The notes under the pieces: generated by a model
The model's database searches: none
The model's input: only the letters and a program-made list of their open reading frames with translations
Told to the model about the DNA's origin: nothing
Made by a program: the position numbers and the translations under genes
In this document: piece after piece, positions 32,879 to 41,268 of the stretch
Layout of the letters: each line of letters starts with the position of its first letter
Position numbering within the stretch: position 1 is the stretch's first letter
Source: an uncultured Eubacteriales bacterium
GTDB lineage: Bacteria > Bacillota > Clostridia > Oscillospirales > CAG-272
Assembly (NCBI GenBank): GCA_934474225.1
Contig: CAKSLU010000005.1
Coordinates: forward strand, 1 to 64,000
Length of the DNA: 64,000 bases
Direction: 5' to 3'

Positions 32879-34079
32879 AGCCCATCCGCTCCCGGACAGT
32901 CGAGAGACTGTCGATGAATTTTTCCGCGTCGTCGGCGGTATTGTAAAACGCAAAGCTTGCGCGCACGGTCGAGCGATAGCCGAGGTGCGTGAGCAGCGGC
33001 TGTGCGCAGTGATGCCCTGCGCGCACGGCAACGCCGTCGGCGGCAAGAATCTCGCCCACATCATGCGGGTGCACATCGTCCAGCGTGAAAGTCAGGATGC
33101 CGTTGTGTTCCTCCGCCCGCTCCGCGCCGAGCACATGCACATGCGGCAGGGCGCGCAGCTTTTCAAAGGCGAGGCGCGAGACAGCCAGCTCCCGCGCGTG
33201 AATGGTATCGAAGCCGATGCTGTTTATATAGTCGATAGCGGCATGCAGCCCGACGGCGCCCGCCGCGTTGCCCGTGCCCGCCTCAAATTTATAGGGCAGC
33301 TCGGCATACACCGCGCCGTCGCGCGTGACGCTCTCGATCATCTCGCCGCCTGTGAGGAACGGCGGCATTTTTTCGAGCAGTTCGCGCCTGCCGTACAGCA
33401 CGCCGATGCCCATTGGTCCGTACAGCTTGTGCCCCGAGAACGCGAAGAAGTCCGCCCCGAGCGCCTCCACATCCACCGGCATATGCGGCGTGCTCTGCGC
33501 GCCGTCGCACACCAGCACCGCGCCCACGCGGTGCGCCATATCCGCGATTTCGCGGATGGGGTTGACGCGCCCGAGCACATTGGAGACCTGCGCCACGGCG
33601 ACAAGCTTTGTCTTGTCCGTAATCAGTTTTTCCACCTTGTCAAGGTCGATGCGCCCGTCCGGTTCGCACTCGATATAGCGGAGTGCTGCGCCGGTCGCGC
33701 GGCAGACCATCTGCCAGGGCAAAAGGTCGCTGTGGTGCTCGGTGATGGACACCAGCACCTCGTCGCCCGCGTGAATCTGCGAGAGTCCGTAGCTGTACGC
33801 CACGAGATTGAGGCTCTCGGTGGTGCCCCGCGTGAAGATGATTTCTTCCCGGTGCCGCGCACCGATAAAGGCGCGCACCGCCTCGCGTGCCGCCTCGACA
33901 TCCTCGGTTGCCGCCACGCTGAGCGCATACAGGCCGCGCAGGGGATTTGCGTTGTGCGTCAGATAAAAGTCCCGCACGGCATCCAGCACGCACGCGGGGC
34001 GCTGTGCCGTCGCGGCATTGTCAATGTAGACGGTCTTGTCGCACCCGAAAATCGGGAAATCCGCCTTGTAGTCTCTCAT
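32868..34079 (-). CDS. sufS: cysteine desulfurase SufS
   Basis: SufS is a PLP enzyme that removes sulfur from cysteine for cluster assembly. The 403-residue protein shows the PLP lysine in FSGHKLYGP (about 216), the family start FPIFGCDKTVYIDNAATAQRP, and the active-site cysteine loop RAGHHCAQPL near 360, of the short-loop group II kind that needs SufU. ATG 34079 overlaps the sufD stop by four bases (ATGA), so it is translationally coupled within the suf operon. Confidence 0.95.
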   Translation of the reverse strand: MRDYKADFPIFGCDKTVYIDNAATAQRPACVLDAVRDFYLTHNANPLRGLYALSVAATEDVEAAREAVRAFIGARHREEIIFTRGTTESLNLVAYSYGLSQIHAGDEVLVSITEHHSDLLPWQMVCRATGAALRYIECEPDGRIDLDKVEKLITDKTKLVAVAQVSNVLGRVNPIREIADMAHRVGAVLVCDGAQSTPHMPVDVEALGADFFAFSGHKLYGPMGIGVLYGRRELLEKMPPFLTGGEMIESVTRDGAVYAELPYKFEAGTGNAAGAVGLHAAIDYINSIGFDTIHARELAVSRLAFEKLRALPHVHVLGAERAEEHNGILTFTLDDVHPHDVGEILAADGVAVRAGHHCAQPLLTHLGYRSTVRASFAFYNTADDAEKFIDSLSTVRERMGYGK

Positions 34080-35017
34080 GCGTCTTCCCCTCCCTCGGCG
34101 CCGAGCACCGCATCCAGCGCGGCGGTCGCCTGCGCGGCAAAGGTCTCGTCGCCCGCCATGCGAATCAGCCGCTCGACGGCAGCGCGCGACAGAATCGCCT
34201 GCGCCGCCGCACGGTCGATGCCGCGGCTCTCAAAATAGAAGAGCGTGGCGGCGTCCAGGTCGCCGATGGTCGCGCCGTGCGTGCCCTCGACATTTTCCTC
34301 CGCGCAGAGAATCAGCGGCACGGTTTTGTTCACCGCATCGTCGCCGAGCATCAGCACGGTCTCGTTTTCGCTGCCGACCGAATCCGCGCTGCCGCGCTTG
34401 AAGTCGATTGTGCCGCGGAAAATCTTCTTTGCCGCGTCGGCGAGCGCGCCGGACGCGAGAATCTCGCTCCCGGTCTTCTTGCCGAAGTGGTTGACCGCGA
34501 TGTTATAGTCCACGGTCTGCGTGCCGCGCCCGAAATAAGCGATGTCGGCTTTCAGCGTGCTGCCGTCGCCGACAAGCTCCGCGCGCTGGTCGGCATACAG
34601 GTCGCCGTCGCCGAGCAGAATGGTGAGATATTCGATTTTGGCCCCGGCGGCGCAGGTCGCGTGCGTTTCCACGCGCACCGTCGCCCCCTGCGTCGGGTTT
34701 TCTAAGAGGATGACGCGGACGTGCGCGCCTGCATCCAGCGCGGCATCCAGCCGCAGCGCCAGCGGATGCGCCGCCGCGGCGGTGAGAATGAGACAGGCAT
34801 CGCTGTCCGCTGCGGCGTGCAGCGTGACGACCTGCTCGGTGCATGCGCCCGTGTCGCGCACATCCAGGCGTAACGGCGCGGGGTGCTCGCCTGCGCCGAC
34901 CGCCAAAACCTGCGGCGGCAGTGCGGCGGCGGTGTCCCATTCGATTTCTGCCGCGTTCACACCGAGACGATTCCAGGTGCGGGTCGGCAGTTCGTTGATT
35001 CGGATTGTATTTTTCAT
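34076..35017 (-). CDS. sufD: Fe-S cluster scaffold subunit SufD
   Basis: SufD partners SufB and SufC in the cluster-building scaffold complex. At 313 residues it is shorter than many SufD proteins, lacking much of the N-terminal helical part. The C-terminal core is recognisable: HFGKKTGSEILASGALAD, then GTIDFKRGSADSVGSENE and EENVEGTHGATIGDLDAA, followed by ESRGID in the last helices. ATG 35017 follows GGAGGGAAG. It lies 14 bases after sufB and overlaps sufS. Confidence 0.9.
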   Translation of the reverse strand: MKNTIRINELPTRTWNRLGVNAAEIEWDTAAALPPQVLAVGAGEHPAPLRLDVRDTGACTEQVVTLHAAADSDACLILTAAAAHPLALRLDAALDAGAHVRVILLENPTQGATVRVETHATCAAGAKIEYLTILLGDGDLYADQRAELVGDGSTLKADIAYFGRGTQTVDYNIAVNHFGKKTGSEILASGALADAAKKIFRGTIDFKRGSADSVGSENETVLMLGDDAVNKTVPLILCAEENVEGTHGATIGDLDAATLFYFESRGIDRAAAQAILSRAAVERLIRMAGDETFAAQATAALDAVLGAEGGEDA

Positions 35018-35031
35018 GCTTCTTCCCTCCG

Positions 35032-36447
35032 TCAGCCGATGCTGCCTTTCATCTCCAGGCGAATCAGGTTGTTCATTTCCACGGCGTATTCCACGGGCAG
35101 CTCCTTGGAGACGTTGTCCGCAAAGCCGCTGACGATCAGGGCGCGCGCGTCCTCCTCGCTCATGCCGCGGCTCATCAGATAGAACACCGCGTCGCCGCTG
35201 ATGCTGCCGATTTTCGCCTCATGACCGACTGCCGCATCCTTGGTGCGGATGTCCATCGCGGGCACCGTATCCGAGCGGGAGTCGGAATCCAGCATCAGCG
35301 ACTGGCAGGACACCGAGGACTTTGCGCCCGCGGCGCTCTTCTCCACGGTGACGCTGCTGCGGAAGGTGCTGATACCGCCGCTCTTGCTGATGGAGCGGGT
35401 GTTCATATACGAGCTTGTATTCTTGCCGATGTGCACGACCTTGGCGCCGGTATCGAGGTTCTGCCCCGCGCCCGCAAAAGTCACGCCGGTGAACTCCATC
35501 TTCGAATTGTCGCCCTTCAGCACGCTCATCGGATAGAGGCAGCCGACATGCGAACCGAACGAGCCGGAGATCCACTCGACAGTCGCGCCCTCCTCGCAGA
35601 GCGCGCGCTTGGTGTTGAGGTTGTACATGTTCTTCGACCAGTTTTCAATCGTGGAATAGCGCAGTTTTGCGCCCTTCTTGACATACAGCTCCACGCAGCC
35701 CGCATGCAGGTTTGCCACATTGTATTTCGGCGCAGAACAGCCCTCGATGAAGTGCAGGCTTGCCCCCTCGTCCACGATGATGAGCGTGTGCTCAAACTGC
35801 CCCGCCCCCTTGGCGTTGAGGCGGAAATAGGATTGCAGCGGGATGGAGAGATGCACCCCCTTCGGGACATAGACAAACGAGCCGCCCGACCAGACCGCAC
35901 CGTGCAGCGCGGCAAACTTGTGGTCGGTGGGGGGCACGAGCTTCATGAAGTACTTCTTCACCATGTCGGCGTACTCGCCGGTCAGCGCGCTCTCCATATC
36001 CGTGTAGACCACGCCCTCGGCGGCAACTTCTTTGCGCACATTGTGATAGACCAGCTCCGAGTCGTACTGCGCGCCCACGCCCGCCAGCGACTTGCGCTCC
36101 GCCTCGGGGATGCCGAGGCGGTCAAAGGTGTCCTTGATGTCCTTCGGCACATTCTTCCAACTATTCTGCATGCCCGTCTTCGGGCGCACATAGGTGGCGA
36201 TGTGGTCGATGTCCAGCCCCTCGAGCGAGGGGCCCCAGTCCGGCAGGGGCATCTCGTTGTAAATCTGCAGCGCATGCAGGCGGAACTGCTGCATCCACAC
36301 CGGGTCATGCTTTTCTTTGGACAGCTTATCGACGATCTCGGGCGTCAGCCCAGCCTCCATACGGTAGGCGTCGTCCTCGGCGTCCCGGATGTCGTATATG
36401 CTGCGGTCGATGTCCTCGACCACGGTTTTTTCTCTGTTGTCAGCCAT
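35032..36447 (-). CDS. sufB: Fe-S cluster scaffold protein SufB
   Basis: SufB is the main scaffold on which the cluster forms with SufC and SufD. The 471-residue length is normal. Landmarks are YDSELVYHNVRKE, GSFVYVPKGVHLSIPLQ, and the C-terminal SVSCQSLMLDSDSRSDTVPA with EAKIGSISGD and FYLMSRGMSEEDA. The conserved cluster Cys lies in SVSCQ. ATG 36447 follows GAGGTG. It is third in the operon, 12 bases after sufC. Confidence 0.97.
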   Translation of the reverse strand: MADNREKTVVEDIDRSIYDIRDAEDDAYRMEAGLTPEIVDKLSKEKHDPVWMQQFRLHALQIYNEMPLPDWGPSLEGLDIDHIATYVRPKTGMQNSWKNVPKDIKDTFDRLGIPEAERKSLAGVGAQYDSELVYHNVRKEVAAEGVVYTDMESALTGEYADMVKKYFMKLVPPTDHKFAALHGAVWSGGSFVYVPKGVHLSIPLQSYFRLNAKGAGQFEHTLIIVDEGASLHFIEGCSAPKYNVANLHAGCVELYVKKGAKLRYSTIENWSKNMYNLNTKRALCEEGATVEWISGSFGSHVGCLYPMSVLKGDNSKMEFTGVTFAGAGQNLDTGAKVVHIGKNTSSYMNTRSISKSGGISTFRSSVTVEKSAAGAKSSVSCQSLMLDSDSRSDTVPAMDIRTKDAAVGHEAKIGSISGDAVFYLMSRGMSEEDARALIVSGFADNVSKELPVEYAVEMNNLIRLEMKGSIG

Positions 36448-36459
36448 GGTACACCTCGG

Positions 36460-37209
36460 TCAGCCCTGCCCGTTCACGGCGGCGAAACCGCCCTCGTTGA
36501 TGGCTTCGACCAGTTCCGCGCCGCCGTTTTTCACGATGACGCCGTTTTCCATGACATGCGCCGCATCCACATGCAGCGCTTCGAGAATGCGGGTGCTGTG
36601 CGTGATGATGAGCAGCGAGCCGTGCACGCGCTCGCGATACAACCGCACGCCCTCGGAGACCGTGCGCACCGCGTCTACGTCAAGACCCGAGTCGGTCTCG
36701 TCGAGAATCGCCAGCTTCGGCTCGAGCATCAGCATCTGCAAAATCTCGGCTTTCTTCTTCTCGCCGCCCGAGAAACCGACGTTGAGGTCGCGCTCGGCAT
36801 AGGATGCGTCCATTTGCAGGAGCTTCATGGTCTCGGCGAGCTTCTTTTTGAAGTCCCACAGGCGCAGGCGGCTGCCGCTCTTCTGCTCCAGCGCGCTGCG
36901 GATGAAGGCGGAGAGGGTCACGCCCGGCACCTCCAGCGGGTTTTGGAACGAGAGGAAAATGCCGCGCTTTGCGCGCTCGTTGACCGGCATCTCTGTGATG
37001 TCTTCGCCGTCAAAGACGATGTGCCCGTCGGTGACGGTGTAGGCGGGGTTGCCGGTGACGGCATAGCCGAGCGTGGATTTGCCCGTGCCGTTCGGCCCCA
37101 TCAGTACATGCGTCTCGTCGCTGCCGACGGTGAGGTTCACGCCGTGCAGAATCTCTTTGTCGCCGACGCTGACATGCAGGTTTTGTACTTCCAAAAGCTG
37201 TTTTTTCAT
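36460..37209 (-). CDS. sufC: Fe-S cluster assembly ATPase SufC
   Basis: SufC is the ABC-type ATPase that drives the SufBCD scaffold. The 249-residue protein has Walker A GPNGTGKST, signature GFSGGEKKK, Walker B LAILDETDSGLD and the His switch ITHS. The frame is open further upstream only because of overlap with the regulator gene; ATG 37209 overlaps the iscR stop by four bases and gives the standard MKKQLLEVQNLHV start. Confidence 0.97.
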   Translation of the reverse strand: MKKQLLEVQNLHVSVGDKEILHGVNLTVGSDETHVLMGPNGTGKSTLGYAVTGNPAYTVTDGHIVFDGEDITEMPVNERAKRGIFLSFQNPLEVPGVTLSAFIRSALEQKSGSRLRLWDFKKKLAETMKLLQMDASYAERDLNVGFSGGEKKKAEILQMLMLEPKLAILDETDSGLDVDAVRTVSEGVRLYRERVHGSLLIITHSTRILEALHVDAAHVMENGVIVKNGGAELVEAINEGGFAAVNGQG

Positions 37210-37682
37210 TGCTCTTCGTCCTTCTTCTCTGCTGAATTTGTATCCGTATCGCCCATGTCGCCCGCCGCCGGGGTCTGCCCGGCATCCAGCAGGTCGCGCA
37301 GGGTGTAGCTGTCGATATAGGCGTTGATGTGCGCTTCCAGCCCCCGCCAGAACGGGAGCGTCACACAGGTGCATTCGCCGCCGCATTTTTTGCCGTCCTC
37401 GGTGAGACAGGAGACCGGCGCAAGTTCGCCCTCGGCGGCGCGCAGGATCTCGCCCGCCGTGTACGCCTCGGGCGCACGGCGCAGCCGATAGCCGCCGTCT
37501 TTGCCGAGCGCACTCTCCACCAGCCCGCTCTTGCAAAGCGCGGTCATAATGCTCTCGAGGTACTTGACCGAGATGTTCTGCCGTGCGGCGATGTCTTTGA
37601 GGCGGATGTTGCCGCCGCCGCGCTGCTCTGCCATATCCAGCATCACGCGCAGGGCGTATCGCCCCTTTGAGGATATCATCAT
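37206..37682 (-). CDS. iscR: Rrf2-family Fe-S-sensing regulator (IscR-like)
   Basis: This 158-residue winged-helix protein leads the suf operon and most likely represses it when Fe-S clusters are abundant. The helix-turn-helix lies at about 25-60 (LKDIAARQNISVKYLESIM). Four cysteines, C92, C100, C104 and C106, sit where IscR uses three to hold a [2Fe-2S] cluster. ATG 37682 (a double ATG) gives the typical MMISSKGRYALR start behind a modest AAAGGG site; upstream in-frame starts overlap the promoter -10 or lack a ribosome site. sufC overlaps it by four bases. Confidence 0.9.
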   Translation of the reverse strand: MMISSKGRYALRVMLDMAEQRGGGNIRLKDIAARQNISVKYLESIMTALCKSGLVESALGKDGGYRLRRAPEAYTAGEILRAAEGELAPVSCLTEDGKKCGGECTCVTLPFWRGLEAHINAYIDSYTLRDLLDAGQTPAAGDMGDTDTNSAEKKDEEQ

Positions 37683-37731
37683 GGTACTTTGACCCTTTCC
37701 GGATTTTTTAATTCCTACTGTTTCACTGGGC

Positions 37732-37760
37732 ATTATACAACGGCGCATCCGAAATTGCAA
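37732..37760 (-). promoter_or_regulatory. suf operon promoter
   Basis: TTGCAA, 17 bases and TATAAT lie on the minus strand about 50 bases before the iscR start. Just downstream, AACAGTAGGAATTAAAAAAT resembles half of an Rrf2/IscR box and could be the autoregulatory site. Confidence 0.7.
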
Positions 37761-37784
37761 GAGGTTCGCGCAAATTTCCGCAAA

Positions 37785-37818
37785 AAAATGCGGCAAACCG
37801 CATGGTCTGCCGCATTTT
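37785..37818 (-). terminator. terminator of the LytTR regulator gene
   Basis: AAAATGCGGCA/TGCCGCATTTT with a 12-base loop is followed on the minus strand by a T run, eight bases past the LytTR gene stop and upstream of the suf promoter. Confidence 0.8.
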
Positions 37819-37825
37819 CGCGGAT

Positions 37826-38620
37826 TCATTTGAAGTTTTCACGCAGTTTTTCGCAGATGAGCTTGTAGCGCTGCCGCGATACCGGGAGGCACGCGCCGCT
37901 CGTCAGCCAGACCGTGTCCGGCGTGACGGCGCGAATCTTGTCGATGCCGACGGCATAGCTCCGATGGATGAAGACGAAGTCCGGGCAGTTCTCCTCGACA
38001 AAGCCGCGGATGCCCGCATGCACGCGGTATGTCGTGCCGTCCTCGCAGTGAATCAGGAGACATTCCCGCGCTGCCTCGATGTGCGTCACCTGCCGCACGC
38101 CGATCATGTGGTTGGTGTAGTCCGTGGTGGTAATCTGCAAAAAGCGGTTCTGCGCCTGCAGCTTCTGCTGCACATAGTCATAGTTGCGGCGGCTGGAGAC
38201 AAGCGGGAACTCCTCGTCCGGCTCCAGCGTGTGCATCACGTTGGACACATGCATGTGGGTAATGCGCAGTCCCGCCGCGGTCTGCTTCCAGAGGAAAGAT
38301 GCGCGCTGCGGCTCCTGCGTGTAAAGTTTCTCGTTTTGAATCGTCCAGATGTAATGCCCGATGCACAGGCAATAGTCGGCGCCGCGGTCCGCAATCGACC
38401 AGCTGCCCTCCGACACGCAGCAGGGCAAAATCTCGGTCTTCACCCGCTCGAGTGCGGCAGCAACCTCCGCATAGCCGCGGTAAAACTGATTTGCCGTCGC
38501 GCCGATCCAGGACACGTTCTCATCCAGCAGCGGGAGCAGGCGGTCGGTTCGCCCCGCGTACCATTCCTCTATCAAAAGCTGTGTATACAGGAGCGCTTCC
38601 TTTTGCAGCTCACTTTTCAT
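37826..38620 (-). CDS. SnoaL-like domain fused to LytTR DNA-binding domain
   Basis: This 264-residue regulator has an N-terminal NTF2/SnoaL-like pocket domain (about 5-130: LLPLLDENVSWIGATANQFY, then GSWSIADRGADYCLCIGHY) and a C-terminal LytTR domain (about 160-260: IEAARECLLIHCEDGTTYRV, FVFIHRSYAVGIDKI, VSRQRYK). There is no receiver domain, so a small ligand held by the SnoaL-like pocket may be the signal. It is transcribed away from an MFS transporter, with three LytTR-like repeats between the two genes, so it probably controls itself and the transporter. The start is ATG 38620. Confidence 0.8.
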   Translation of the reverse strand: MKSELQKEALLYTQLLIEEWYAGRTDRLLPLLDENVSWIGATANQFYRGYAEVAAALERVKTEILPCCVSEGSWSIADRGADYCLCIGHYIWTIQNEKLYTQEPQRASFLWKQTAAGLRITHMHVSNVMHTLEPDEEFPLVSSRRNYDYVQQKLQAQNRFLQITTTDYTNHMIGVRQVTHIEAARECLLIHCEDGTTYRVHAGIRGFVEENCPDFVFIHRSYAVGIDKIRAVTPDTVWLTSGACLPVSRQRYKLICEKLRENFK

Positions 38621-38652
38621 GCATCCATCACCCTCTTCAGTCGGTTGTATTG

Positions 38653-38681
38653 ATTATACAGGACGCGCCGCCGCTTTTCAA
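38653..38681 (-). promoter_or_regulatory. promoter of the LytTR gene
   Basis: TTGAAA, 17 bases and TATAAT on the minus strand. The -35 overlaps the third LytTR-like repeat (38677-38683), which suggests autorepression or activation contact. Confidence 0.7.
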
Positions 38682-38715
38682 CCGGTATTCAACGAAATGT
38701 ACTTTTTATTCAACC
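38677..38715 (-). promoter_or_regulatory. three phased direct repeats, probable LytTR operator
   Basis: On the minus strand (C/G)GTTGAA occurs at 38709-38715, 38688-38694 and 38677-38683. Spacing is 21 and 11 bases, that is two and one helical turns, so all copies face the same side. LytTR proteins bind short direct repeats in this way. The two left copies share longer flanks (CATTT-x-GTTGAATA). Confidence 0.65.
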
Positions 38716-38795
38716 AAATGCACCTTGCGGCAGTCTTCGCAAATTTGGATGCCCCTCATGAAAATTTGGAACTTGTCCGATTTTTCGCATGGGGC

Positions 38796-38824
38796 TTGCA
38801 TTTTTCGCGCAGAATCAATATACT
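38796..38824 (+). promoter_or_regulatory. promoter of the MFS transporter gene
   Basis: TTGCAT, 17 bases and TATACT on the plus strand lie 44 bases before the MFS start and about 80 bases past the LytTR-like repeats. Confidence 0.65.
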
Positions 38825-38867
38825 GTAGTGAGCGCCTCCGGCGCAATTCAAACCTTTGGAGTTTTGC

Positions 38868-40019
38868 ATGTACAGCTTATTACTCGCCGTGATTTATCTC
38901 GCCTTCATCAGCCTCGGCCTGCCGGACTCGCTGCTCGGCTCGGGCTGGCCTGCGATGCAGCCCGCCTTCTGCGTACCGCTTTCCGCCGTCGGCATCGTCT
39001 CCATGATCATCTCGGGCGGCACCATTCTGTCCAGTCTCTTGTCCGAGCGCATGGTGAAGCGATTCGGCACGGGCAAGGTCACGGCGGCAAGCGTGTTTCT
39101 CACCGCGGTTGCCCTGTTCGGCTTTTCGTTTTCGACAAAATTCATCTTCTTATGCCTGTGGGCAGTGCCCTACGGTCTCGGCGCGGGCGCTATCGACGCG
39201 GCGCTGAACAACTATATCGCCATGCATTATTCCGCGCGGCACATGAGCTGGCTGCACTGCTTTTGGGGTGTCGGCACCATCGTCAGCCCGATGCTGATGA
39301 GCTATGCCCTCTCGCACACGGTCTGGAACGACGGCTATCGCTTTGTCGCCTATATCCAGAGCGGCATCGTGCTGGTTCTCCTCTGCACCCTGCCGATGTG
39401 GAACCGCGTGCAGGGCGTGAGCACCAATGTCGGCGCGTCCCGCGTGCTGGGACTGCGGCGCACACTGCGCATTCCCGGCGTGCCCTGCCTGCTGGTCGGC
39501 TTCTTTGCCTACTGCGCGGCAGAATCCGTCGCCATGCTGTGGGCAAGCAGCTATCTCGTCCGCGTGCACGGCGTCACCGCCGAGCGCGCCGCCGCCTTTG
39601 CGTCGTTGTTTTTCATCGGCATGACTGTTGGGCGGTTTCTCGCCGGTTTCATCTCCGAGCGGCTCGGTGACCGCGGCATGATTCGCCTCGGCGTTGCCGT
39701 GGCGCTCTGCGGCGTGCTCTGCCTGCTGCTCCCCTTCGGCGAGGTGCCCGCCATTGTCGGGCTGGTCGTCACGGGACTGGGCTGTGCGCCGGTGTACCCG
39801 AGCATCATCCATTCCACGCCCGCCGCCTTCGGCGCGGAATATTCGCAGGCGATCATCGGCGTGCAGATGGCAAGCGCCTATGTCGGCTCCACCTTCAGCC
39901 CGCCGCTGTTTGGGCTGGTCGCCGAGCGCACCACGCTGTATCTGCTGCCCATCTGGCTTGCCGTCTTCCTCATCCTCTCGCTTTGCCTCCTCGAAAAAGC
40001 CATGCGCCGCGAGAAATGA
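38868..40019 (+). CDS. MFS transporter
   Basis: This 383-residue protein has about twelve membrane spans in two sixes and the MFS loop pattern between spans 2 and 3 (LLSERMVKRFGTGKV), with a matching one in the second half (ISERLGDRGMIRLG). Residues such as DAALNNYIA and WLHCFWGVG in span 4-5 resemble fucose/hexose-type MFS members. Substrate is unknown. ATG 38868 follows TGGAG. It is divergent from the SnoaL-LytTR regulator, its likely controller; a family 1 repeat follows. Confidence 0.87.
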   Translation: MYSLLLAVIYLAFISLGLPDSLLGSGWPAMQPAFCVPLSAVGIVSMIISGGTILSSLLSERMVKRFGTGKVTAASVFLTAVALFGFSFSTKFIFLCLWAVPYGLGAGAIDAALNNYIAMHYSARHMSWLHCFWGVGTIVSPMLMSYALSHTVWNDGYRFVAYIQSGIVLVLLCTLPMWNRVQGVSTNVGASRVLGLRRTLRIPGVPCLLVGFFAYCAAESVAMLWASSYLVRVHGVTAERAAAFASLFFIGMTVGRFLAGFISERLGDRGMIRLGVAVALCGVLCLLLPFGEVPAIVGLVVTGLGCAPVYPSIIHSTPAAFGAEYSQAIIGVQMASAYVGSTFSPPLFGLVAERTTLYLLPIWLAVFLILSLCLLEKAMRREK

Positions 40020-40059
40020 GAAGAGCCGTCCCTACAGATGGATGCACGGGCAATCTACT

Positions 40060-40124
40060 GTAGGGGCGACCATCGGTCGCCCGCCTGCCGGGGAGCAAAA
40101 AGCGGGCGACCGATGGTCGCCCCT
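40060..40124. repeat. family 1 inverted repeat, copy 3
   Basis: The same 23-bp arms as at 14635 and 18903 enclose 19 bases. A fragment CCGTCCCTACAG at 40024-40035 matches the inverted start of family 3, so this is another composite site. Confidence 0.85.
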
Positions 40125-40148
40125 ACATTGTATTTCAAACGATGCTAA

Positions 40149-40176
40149 CAAAAAATCGGCTGCCGAAACACGGCAA
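40149..40176 (-). terminator. terminator of the pyrH-ispG gene run
   Basis: AAAAAATCGG and CCGATTTTTT, with an inner TGCCG/CGGCA stem and one mismatch, lie ten bases past the ispG stop. Confidence 0.88.
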
Positions 40177-40185
40177 CCGATTTTT

Positions 40186-41268
40186 TCACATTTTCTTCAG
40201 TTCTTCAATCAGGCGCGGGATGATTTCGTCCTCGCCGAGCTTGCCGACGACCTCGCCGCGGCGGATGAGCACCGCCTCGCCGCGGCCGCCCGCGATGCCG
40301 ATGTCCGCCTCGCGCGCCTCGCCCGGCCCGTTGACCACGCAGCCCATCAGGGCGACGGTCACCGGCTTATCCATCACGCCTGCCGCCGTCGCCGCGTCCT
40401 CAAACGCATGCGCGAGCGCAATCAAATCAATCTTGGTTCTGCCGCAGGTGGGGCAGGAAACGATGTTCAGTCGTTTTTTCGTATCAAAGCCGAGCGCAAA
40501 CAGGATGTCGTGCGCGGCGGCGACCTCGTCCACCGGGTTTTCGGTGAGCGAAACGCGCACCGTATCGCCGATGCCGCGAAGCAATGTGCCGCCGATGCCG
40601 ACCGCGCCCTTGATCAGCCCCATGCGCCCGCCGCCTGCCTCGGTCACGCCGATGTGCAGCGGGTAATCGGTCTTCTCGGCGAGGATGGCATTCGCCGCCG
40701 CCATTGCAGAGACATCCGAGGACTTGACCGAGAGCACGATGTCGTCAAAATCAAAGCGTTCGAGCAGGGACGCATGATAGAGCGCGCTCTCGGCGAGCGC
40801 CTCTGCCGTCGGCGCGCCGTACTTTGCGAGAATCTCTTTTTCCAGTGAGCCGCCGTTGACGCCGATGCGAATCGGCACATGATGCGTTCGGCAGGCATCG
40901 GCAACCGCCTTGACGCGGTTCTCGTCCCCGATGTTGCCGGGGTTGATGCGGATTTTGTCCACGCCCGCGTCCACGCAGGCAAGCGCCACGCGGTAGTCAA
41001 AGTGAATGTCCGCGACGAGCGGCACGGTGACGCCCGCCTCCTTGATGGCGGCAAAGGTCTTCGCCGCCGCCACGGTGGGCGCGGTGATGCGCACGATGTC
41101 GCAGCCCGCGTCGGCGAGCGCGCGCACCTGCGCGACGGTCGCAGCGATGTCCACCGTATCCGTATTGGTCATCGACTGCACGGCAATCGGGTTTTTCCCG
41201 CCGATGGTCACGCCGCCGATTGAGATTTCCCGCGCGGTGCGGCGAATCGCATTGTATTTTTCCAGCAT
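40186..41268 (-). CDS. ispG: 4-hydroxy-3-methylbut-2-enyl diphosphate synthase IspG
   Basis: IspG is the [4Fe-4S] enzyme that reduces cyclic MEcPP to HMBPP in the MEP isoprenoid route. The 360-residue protein has the TIM-barrel start GGVTIGGKNPIAVQSMTNTDT and the cluster ligands in CPTCGRT (about 273) and GCVVNGPGE (about 307). The start ATG shares one base with the rseP stop. It is the last gene of the pyrH-led run and lies near dxr of the same pathway; its cluster would come from the nearby SUF system. Confidence 0.97.
   Translation of the reverse strand: MLEKYNAIRRTAREISIGGVTIGGKNPIAVQSMTNTDTVDIAATVAQVRALADAGCDIVRITAPTVAAAKTFAAIKEAGVTVPLVADIHFDYRVALACVDAGVDKIRINPGNIGDENRVKAVADACRTHHVPIRIGVNGGSLEKEILAKYGAPTAEALAESALYHASLLERFDFDDIVLSVKSSDVSAMAAANAILAEKTDYPLHIGVTEAGGGRMGLIKGAVGIGGTLLRGIGDTVRVSLTENPVDEVAAAHDILFALGFDTKKRLNIVSCPTCGRTKIDLIALAHAFEDAATAAGVMDKPVTVALMGCVVNGPGEAREADIGIAGGRGEAVLIRRGEVVGKLGEDEIIPRLIEELKKM

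Noticed and set aside
35005..37308. Plus-strand open frame of 767 codons across the suf genes
   Set aside because: Antisense to sufB and sufC, both fully supported by motifs.
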